Assembly (NCBI GenBank): GCA_030789695.1
Contig: CM061136.1
Location: 134,738,448-134,802,447 of the forward strand
Direction of reading: 5' to 3'
DNA length: 64,000 bases
From: Scilla litardierei
Lineage: Eukaryota; Streptophyta; Magnoliopsida; Asparagales; Asparagaceae
Under the pieces are notes generated by a model. That model was not told the origin of the DNA. It did not search any database and saw only the letters and a list, made by a program, of their open reading frames with translations. The position numbers and the translations under genes are program-made. Within the stretch, counting starts at the first letter, position 1. Every line of letters begins with the position of its first letter. Shown here piece after piece: positions 56,735-64,000 of the stretch.

Positions 56735-58842
56735 TGATCACTCCATGTTTTACACCTTTTTTCTGCATGTTGCATGCCATTTTGATCGCCCATATCGCGT
56801 TTTTCACGATTATTCGATAATATTGTGATGATTTTCACTATTTCTTGTTTTTGTCGTATTTCAGGAAATATGGAGCGATTCGGCGCGATTTTGAGATCAA
56901 GTGGGTCGCAAGCACTAAGGAGTGTCATCCACGGCTCATTTGAGGGCCATTCAGCGATGGAAGATGGGTGGAAGAAGAAGGAACTTTGTGAGAGCAACTA
57001 AGAGGAGAAACAGAGAAGATTGGGCATTTACAGCATGCCACTCGGCCGAGTGGAGCACTCACTCGGCCGAACAAGAAACCCCACTCGGCCGACCAGAACG
57101 GATATGCACACAGAGCTAATTTCAGCGTATACTCGACCGAACGAAGAAATCCCACTCGGCCGAATATGAAATCTCACTCGCCCGAGTGGTACATGGAAAT
57201 TGTCCAGAGAAAGGCCGAAGTTACTGGAATTTTTAGAGATCCTTTAGAGACCTACTCGGCCGAGCAGAGAAGCCCACTCGACCGAGTGGAGAAGTCCACT
57301 CGACCGAGTGACGCCGATGACACACACGCCCAGATTTTCAGATAACCTTCCACTCTTTTGAAATCTGCTATCATTCCAGAGGTAAAAGTATTTTTCTCAT
57401 ATTGTTTATGGATAATAGACTTCATGACGGTTCTAACGCCGCCAAGAACGCGTCAATCGGAGGTCGGATGAAATCTGGGGAATTTCTGCAAGTCGATGCT
57501 GCAGTGCTAGAATTCGCATGTCAGTGTCACTCGGCCGAGTGACATTTCCACTCGGCCGAGTGAGATTCCCACTCGGCCGAGTGACCAGTTTTTGCCAGTT
57601 TTTGACAGAGTACTGTTTTCTGGAAATTCTGCAGGAATTCCCACTCGGCCGAGTGAGCTTTCCACTCGGCCGAGTCGCGACTGGGGCAGAATTTAAGTTA
57701 CGCGCAGACTCAGTTTTGGGTGCGAGTTTCAGAGGGGTTTTGGGCAGTTTTGTTAGGGTTTTTTGGGGGCTATTTAAGAGGGTTGTATCCGTCATTAGAG
57801 AGCGTTCCCAGGATGTTTTCTTAGTGATTATTTTAGAGGTTAGGCCATGCCCTAGGCCCCCTCTTGGATCTAAAAGCTTGTATTTGGATTGAAGATCTTC
57901 ATCAAAGCTAAGTATTTTGTCCTTGTTATTTGAATCTTTGTTTTTTCTATCCTTTTGTATTCAAGCAATGATTTTTATTGATTCTCATATCGTTATTGCT
58001 ATGCTTGAGTAGATTTGTTGTTCTAGGGTTTGGGGATGAACCCAATGGATCTAATTTCAGATTTATGATGAATGAATTTCTAAATTGCTAGAATTGCTAG
58101 GAGGTTAGGTTGTAATCGATTTATTACGGATAGCTAGGGATTTTCATCGATTGGGGTTTGCAAGAGATTGGATTCTAATCGATGGGAAGGCCTAGATATT
58201 CGATTTAGGTTTATAATCGAGATTCTCTAGACTTGGTTTGCAAGAGATTGGACCAAAGCTAGGATTTTTATTATAAATCTATACCCATATTCATTTGCAA
58301 GAGATTGGAAGAATACGAACTATCACAACCTAGATCGTAACTCGAGTTTACACGAGAGTGAGCTCGAGGGGCGATTGAACGACGATGTCGATCCTAGTGC
58401 TAGCGGCTTAGGCTAGGGTTTGCAAGAGATTGGGCACTATCCTAGGGTTGCTATAGACCGGCAATAGCGCGAGAGCGTGAGCTTGGTTCTCTATTCAGTT
58501 ACGACTAGTTCACCTCAACACAAGCCTAGTAATATTGAGATTCACTATTTACAATGATGTATGATGATCCGTAGTGGGGATTCCCTAGCTCTAGACTCTT
58601 TTATTGTATTAAATTTGAATCGATACTTTATCCAACTTCTTTATCACCGACACCGACATCCACCACCATTTCCATTATATCATTCCATAACCATCTCCAC
58701 CAATAAAACATTCATAGTCAAACCAACCTAGGATAGATTGGAGCCAACACCACCTCCTCGTGTTCGATACCCGCTCACCACTTGACCGTGTGCTTGCGGT
58801 AAAACTACAATCGTTCTTCGGGTGTATATCCGGGCTCGACCA
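56735..58842 (+). repeat. Y-type LTR
   Basis: 2108 bp, TGATCACTCC...CTCGACCA. U3 array of perfect palindromes CACTCGGCCGAGTG (about 57040-57320 and 57528-57680) precedes CTATTTAAGAGGG near 57770. TTTGCAAGAGATTGG repeats occur near 58147, 58236, 58300 and 58423. The downstream half is closer to the TE1 LTR than to X. Confidence 0.88.
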
Positions 58843-58858
58843 AGTTTTTGAAAAAACT
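58843..58858. other. Palindromic head-to-head junction of two LTR/PBS ends
   Basis: AGTTTTTGAAAAAACT. The first eight bases equal the start of the PBS region that follows an X-type LTR (AGTTTTTG); the last seven are the inverted start of the same region before the inverted LTR. Two elements facing each other thus appear fused at their PBS. Confidence 0.65.
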
Positions 58859-60643
58859 TGATCGCCCGCCCCGAACACACACCCGGGACGGGGGACTAAC
58901 CAGTCTTACCGCAAGCGCACGGTGTAGCGGCGAGCGGGTATCGAACACGAGGAGGGCAAATGACGGTGTCTTCTTCAATTCACCTGGCTATAAGAACAGT
59001 CGAGAAATATTCGCAATAAAGCGGTCACAGTCGTTCAATTGTATAAAGGAAATATCAAATTAATAAAGACGCCTAGGGATAGGGAATCCCCGCTACAAAC
59101 CGTATCTCGTCATTGTGATTCGTAGGCTTCATAATTGCTAGACTTGAAATTAAGGTGAACTAGTTGCAACTAAATGTAGAACCAAGCTCACGCTCTCACG
59201 CTATTGCCAGTCTATAGCAAACCTAGGGTAGGGTCCAATCTCTTGCAAACCCTAACCTAGGCAGGCTAGCGTGAAGAACACCATCATCGTTCAATTGTAT
59301 CTCGAGCCCACTCTCGTGCAAACTCGATCTACGACCTAGGTTGGGATAGTTCCTACCCATCCAATCTCTTGCAAACGGGTATTGGTATAGAATTGCAATC
59401 GAACACCCTAGTTTCGGTCCAATCTCTTGCAAACCGATTCCGGAGAAACCCAATTGTAGCCCAATTCGAATTTCTAGTGCTTCCTATCGAGTTGGGATCC
59501 ACTCTCTTGCAAATCCCAATTGGTATGAATCCCTAGCTATTCATATTAAATCAATCCCAAACTAACCCTAATCAATTCTAGCAAGTATTTCACCAATTCG
59601 TCACAAATTAGAAATAGGGTTCGTAGGGTTCATCCCTACGCCCTAATACGATAAAACTACTCATAATTCATAATACAAATCATTAGAAATTCAATAATAA
59701 AATCAATGGAATTCATTGCAATAGACAATATATCAATAAAAATGAGGTTTTTAATAGAGAGAGAGACAAACCAATGAAGTTTCAATAGCATCCAACAAAA
59801 TAACACTTTTGTCTCCCTCCAAAAAGCTCAATCTAATCTCCTAAAAAGTAATCTAAAAAAGGCTGTAAAAAGTTCTGAAAAAGCTCTACAAACTAGGTTA
59901 AAAACTGGGGTTAAATACCCCCCAAAATCGCCCAAAAAACTGTGACAAAATTGCCCCTGCGCAGCCTGAAAATCGCAATTTACGCTACAGGCAACGCGGC
60001 TCACTCGGCCGAGTGACAAATGTCATTCGGCCGAGTGACAAACCCTGACGGATTCCAGTAAGTCTGGACTTTTGGGGGTCGGCTCCTCGGGAGTCACTCG
60101 GCCGAGTGACTTTCTTTGCTTCGGCCGAGGGGACTTCTTCACTCGGCCGAGTCGGAACTCGAGACTGCACTGACGAATTACAGTAAGTCTGGTATTTCCG
60201 CTTGCCGTCGTCTTAATGCCACTCGGGCGAGTGGTGTCTCCGTGGTTCGGCCGAGTGCACGCTAATACTCTATCTTTTGCGTGTCCGATCTGGCCGGCCG
60301 ATCGGGCTATCGATGGTCGGCCGAGTGACTCCTTCACTCGGTCGAGTGGCATGCTGAAAATGCCCAATCTTCGTATTTTTGCTCCCTCGTCGCTCCTACG
60401 ACGTTCTTTCTTCTTCCACTCCTCTCCAATTGCAGAATTCCCCTCAAAAGAGTCACGGGTGACACTCCGGAGTGGGTGCATCTCAGAATCACTCCAAATC
60501 GCTCCAAATCTCCTGAAATACGACAAAAACAAGAAATCGTGAAAAGCATCACAATATTGTCGAATAATCGTGAAAAACACAATATGGGCGATATAAATAG
60601 CATGCAAACATGCAGAAAAAAGGTGTAAAATATGGAGTGATCA
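58859..60643 (-). mobile_element. X-type Athila-like LTR in inverted orientation
   Basis: 1785 bp, TGATCGCCCG...GAGTGATCA. Minus strand, with PPT on the right (60644 on) and the start of a PBS on the left, so it is flanked as in a tandem array. Palindromes CACTCGGCCGAGTG lie between about 60000 and 60350. CCAATCTCTTGCAAAC-type repeats near 59236, 59360, 59417 and 59499. Mirror copy of the LTR at 52572-53099. Confidence 0.88.
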
Positions 60644-60780
60644 AAATCCCCCAAGCTTACCTCTTACTCGTCCTCGAGGAAGATGAGTAAGAAGCGAACC
60701 CGGTGGATAAAGATAATGGAAACGATGGAAAAATGAAAAGAGAAAAAAGAAAAACAAAATAGAAAACGAGGAAGGAAGCT
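60644..60780 (-). other. PPT and start of the internal region of the inverted element
   Basis: Minus strand GTAAGCTTGGGGGATTT beside the LTR, then the conserved TCGTCCTCGAGGAAGATGAG and A-rich noncoding DNA, interrupted at 60781 by a long-LTR element. Confidence 0.85.
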
Positions 60781-63700
60781 TGTAACGACCGCTTTCCGAC
60801 CGTTCGTATTTCTTGCGTGCACGTGCTCTAACGTGCACGTATTTTAATTGACTATTTCTGAGCTCCGGCATATGCGATGCAATATGCCGTTGCGATCGTT
60901 TTGGGGTGCTGAATTTTATAGTAATTTTTGGGAACGTCTTTTCACGGCTCGTCTTCTCGCAAAACGACTTTGAATGATATGGGCGTTTTAGTCATTTGAC
61001 TCAAAACACCGTTTCCAATTTTTCGTAAATTCTTGGTAGGCATTACGCATGATCGGGCTCTGTAGTTCTGTGCGTCTCGTCTCCACGATCGCCCCGGTAT
61101 TTTCGGATTATTTTTCTGACGCTCGGATTGAAAGATATCGCTCGGAGAAATCTCGACCGTTGATCTCCCCAATCAGATTCAAATTTCGAATTGTTGCCAA
61201 ATCCGGTAATATCTGGCTATTAATCTGTTTTATAACCATTCCTAACCTGTTTCACTAACCTCCCCTAGACTTACCCCAACCCGTACACCCTCCATCCCTA
61301 TACCCCTCTCCCATTCAACTTATAACTTAGGACTATTTAGCAAACCCCTTGTTATTAAATAATATTAAACCCTAACCTAACCCTAACCCTAAAGACTCAG
61401 CCGCCGGCCCCCTAAACAAACCCCAAAATTCCCGATTTCTCTCTTCCTTCTTTCTCCCTCCCCATCACTGCGAGCTCGCCGTCGCGCCTCTCTCTCCCCC
61501 ATCTCACTCTCCACGACGGGAGCCCGCTGCACCGGCCGTCATGACCGACCAATCCGCCGCCGCCGCAGCCCCGAACGCCCTCACAGCCGCCGTCTAAAAA
61601 CCCCCAATCACCCGTCTCTCTCTCCCTCGCGGCAATCCGCCGCCCCTGCGACCCCTATCGCACCACCGCCGGCCCCTCACGACCCCGCCATGATCCTCGC
61701 CGCCGCAGACCGTGATCCACGGCCGTCGCGACTCCTCTCTCGATCGTCAGAGCCCCGTGCTCCTCCTCCTCTCAGAACTCGGGCCTCCTCCATCGCAGAG
61801 CCCGATCGCCCTCCGCCGCTGATCCCTATCGCCGCCCGCCGCCACTGTGCCGCCCGCTGCCACCGTGACTCGCCTGCGCAGAGCTTCCCGACGTAGGTCC
61901 CTCGCACCCAGGGCGAGGCCGCCGCTGTCATGACCCGAGCGCGTGCCATCCGCAAAGTCCGCCGCTGGAGGCCCTAGCACAGCCGCCTCCCGCAGCTGTG
62001 TCGCCCTCAGCCGCGATCCGCAGCCGCCTCCTCCTCTCCCCTTCATCCACGGCGAGGCCCCCCTGCAGCGCACCCCGATCTTCGTGCCGCCGCAGCACCA
62101 GCGGCAACCGCCATCTCTCACGCTGCTGTCAGTGGCCCTCACAGATCCGGCTGAGCCCCTAAGACGGGAAACCCCTTCGACAGTCCCTAGTTGCGTTCCA
62201 GCGACGTCGTTTTAACATTTCACTTTCTGAGCTCGCTGTTTAGTCCCGTGGACTGAGTCTCTTCTTGCTGGATGCTCGGCGGTCTCTCGGCACCGCTAAC
62301 CCGCTTGCGGACCACTATCGGGCCCGCCTTCACTGTTCGCCATCACCGCTTGCTTTCCGCCCTTCCAATTCGGTACCAGAACGCTCCCGGCTACGCTACC
62401 CGTAGCCGAGACGCCACGCGACGACGTCCCGTAGCCGTGACATCTCGGCTGCGCTACCCGCAGTCGTTACGATCCTGAGGCGATCCCAAGACGACCTCCA
62501 CTGCGCTACCCGCAGTCGGGGACACGAGCACCGCCACCGTTTCCAGACCCGACGCCAGATTAAATGCGCGTTCCTCACACCAGGTTGGTCCCTCTAAACT
62601 CGTAGCGAAACCCACACTGTAGCAAACTGAACCTTAACTAAAACTGGACAACAATAATTAAATTTACTTTTCTGCACCAGTGAAACGCTGCTCACCGTAG
62701 AAATCGACCATCGGACAAACTTTTCTGTGCATATAGGGTAGTGGTCGATCTAGGCTGATAAAACATCAAATTGTGACTTGACGATTAGGGTAGTCCCGAT
62801 AACCTAGAAATGAACCTAAATAGGAGTTATTGAAAAACGCGACCTGACACCGTCGCCATGACACTTTTCAGACGGACTACCGCGGACACGACGCCTGGAC
62901 GAGACGCCCCGGACGGACGACACACTCGCCACCACAGGCAAGTGTATCCACTTGCACTTTTGGCCGTGCTTAGGCCCTAGTTGGTTAGAATTGTTAACTG
63001 TGAACAAATAGAACCGGACGTGAAATGATAGCGTCCGGGACGACTCCTGACGGCTCAGACTTGACGACGAAGTCTGAGCCTGACAACAACAACTTTTGAT
63101 ATTGTAGGGCTATCATGTGTGCGTGTGTGTGTGGACACCCTAGAATAACAACTCCCTACACTTTTCATGTCGTGTCCTGTTACACAAAAAGCCTTCGGGC
63201 GTTTCGGATGCTTTCCTAGCGGAAGTGATCCCTGTTACACAAAAAGCCTTCGGGTGTTTCGGATGCTTTCCTAGCGGAAGTGATCCCTGTTACACAAAAA
63301 TCCTTCGGGTGTTTCGGATGCTTTCCTAGCGGAAGTGATCCCTGTTACACAAAAAGCCTTCGGGCGTTTCGGATGTTTCCCTAGCGAAAATGATCCCTGT
63401 AAGTCTTGTCCTGAGTTCCTGGGTTTGGGGTTGGGTTGAGCATGCGCACGGTAAGAGGGTCTGATCCCCCTCGAACCGTAAGGCGTGAACCCTTTCGTGT
63501 CTCACTTGTCTTGTCTTGCCTTGTTTCCGTCACGTCCCGACTTGTCATTACACCTGTAGGTTAGTCCCGTAGTTGGTAGCACATGCTACGACTACTACCT
63601 GTCCCGTTTTACTTTCCTGCTGCGTTACTTCCTGTTGTGTTACTCTGTTATAACCACATCATGCTAATCAACCAGTAAACCGTTGTTTAAAGTTCGGTGC

Positions 63701-64000
63701 ACTTGCGGAAAAGTCTAACCCTTCTTGTAGACTTTACCTGACGTACAGTTTCCTTATTTGGTGCTGTACGTCAGGTGCTCAGCCAGAGTTCATGGACGAG
63801 GCAGACTCACTGGAGTACGAGGAGCCGAGGACGTCGACCCAGAGTACGTGCCCGACGAAGACCAGACTTAGAGGTCTTTTGGTCGTCACTTTTAGAGGTT
63901 ACTGCTTTTAGGTTTGCTTGTAAATTTTTGTTGACATGCTTAGGTTCCTTTTTAGACTTTGTACTCGTTGGATATTATATCTCTAATTTAATGAATGCAA
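60781..64000 (+). mobile_element. Left LTR of a second long-LTR element, cut by window end
   Basis: Begins TGTAACGACC like the LTR at 42650 but is otherwise diverged. It has the same plan: AT-rich start, CT-rich leader (61430-61510), a GC-rich block with several overlapping open frames (61500-62220), then an AT-richer part with TGTTACT repeats (63600-63650). Near the end an acidic stretch reads DVDPEYVPDEDQT, comparable to IAPEFDPETVAF near 45705 in the first element. No LTR end before 64000, so length over 3.2 kb. I cannot assign any open frame as a gene. Orientation is by analogy. Confidence 0.75.
63176..63395. repeat. Four 55-bp tandem repeats
   Basis: CCTGTTACACAAAAA starts at 63176, 63231, 63286 and 63341 and a partial copy at 63396: exact 55-bp period. 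Units carry CCTTCGGGYGTTTCGGATG and CCTAGCGGAAGTGAT with one to seven differences. Within the LTR of the element at 60781. Confidence 0.95.

Larger units (their letters stand above)
52572..58842 (+). mobile_element. TE4: Athila-like non-autonomous element with non-matching LTRs
   Basis: Plus strand: end of an X-type LTR (52572-53099), tRNA-Asp PBS, decayed acidic ORF (53292-54842), noncoding region with extra PPT-like tracts, PPT at 56720-56734, and a Y-type LTR (56735-58842). No gag-protease, RT or integrase. X and Y share ends and general layout but are clearly diverged, so they are unlikely to be the two LTRs of a single insertion; recombination or a nested pair is likely. Confidence 0.7.

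Noticed and set aside
61370..61395. Interstitial telomere repeat (CCCTAA)
   Set aside because: Only about four imperfect CCCTAA units, within a C/T-rich LTR segment also full of TACCCT motifs.
61690..62215. Pro/Arg-rich ORFs in the LTR at 60781 as genes
   Set aside because: Same GC-rich effect on both strands, no recognised domain and no counterpart ORF in the first long-LTR element.
1..64000. Host protein-coding, tRNA or rRNA genes
   Set aside because: I found none; every long frame belongs to a retrotransposon or is compositional, and the tRNA-Asp-like pieces are primer binding sites of 17-20 bases.

Overview
The window is nuclear DNA from a flowering plant with a large, repeat-rich genome. 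It is a stack of nested LTR retrotransposons. I find no host gene, tRNA, rRNA, CRISPR array or bacterial-type operon. The lineages are plant-specific: a Tat-type Ty3/gypsy pol with a second RNase H, several Athila-like Ty3/gypsy elements primed by tRNA-Asp, a Ty1/copia element with a UBN2-type gag, and a long-LTR element with a Tekay/chromovirus-like 3' end. I cannot name the species.

Layout, left to right. 1-4447: decayed, gag-less Tat-type element on the minus strand, with its 5' LTR cut at 4447. 4448-38867: Athila-like element TE1 (minus, about 10.0 kb once insertions are removed), with LTRs at 4448-6185 and 37121-38867. Inside TE1, at 8712-33092 with target duplication GAAGT, lies a second Athila-like family as a tandem array LTR_A / internal_A / LTR_B / internal_B / LTR_C. 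Internal_B carries a gag-only copia element (20059-26962, duplication ACTAT) and a solo copia LTR (30381-32116, duplication GTTAC). 39011-52071: third Athila-like element TE2 (minus), split by an 8.8-kb long-LTR non-autonomous element (42650-51413, duplication GATGT). 52072-52571: exactly 500 N. 52572-58842: plus-strand Athila-like element with an unfamiliar acidic ORF and two LTRs that do not match each other. 58859-60780: inverted Athila-like LTR and start of its internal region. 60781-64000: left part of another long-LTR element, running off the end.

How the parts work. Every Athila-like element here lacks RT and integrase, so they look like a non-autonomous guild keeping gag-protease, an Athila ORF and cis signals (tRNA-Asp PBS, PPT, LTRs) while relying on enzymes from elsewhere. 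The copia and long-LTR elements also lack pol. The only pol, in the Tat element, is dead: its integrase catalytic Glu codon is a stop.

The most interesting signals are shared cis architectures. (1) Arrays of palindromic motifs with a CCGA/TCGG core lie just upstream of the TATA box in LTRs of both Ty1/copia and Ty3/gypsy families, each family with its own motif. (2) The Athila-like families repeat that array plus a TATA box inside the element, upstream of the Athila ORF, which suggests a second promoter. (3) A short hairpin just downstream of gag-protease shows compensatory base changes between two families. (4) Each element carries several PPT-like purine tracts. (5) In internal_B a microhomology deletion fused LTR U3 to the internal TATA, and a solo LTR promoter now points at the one intact Athila ORF.
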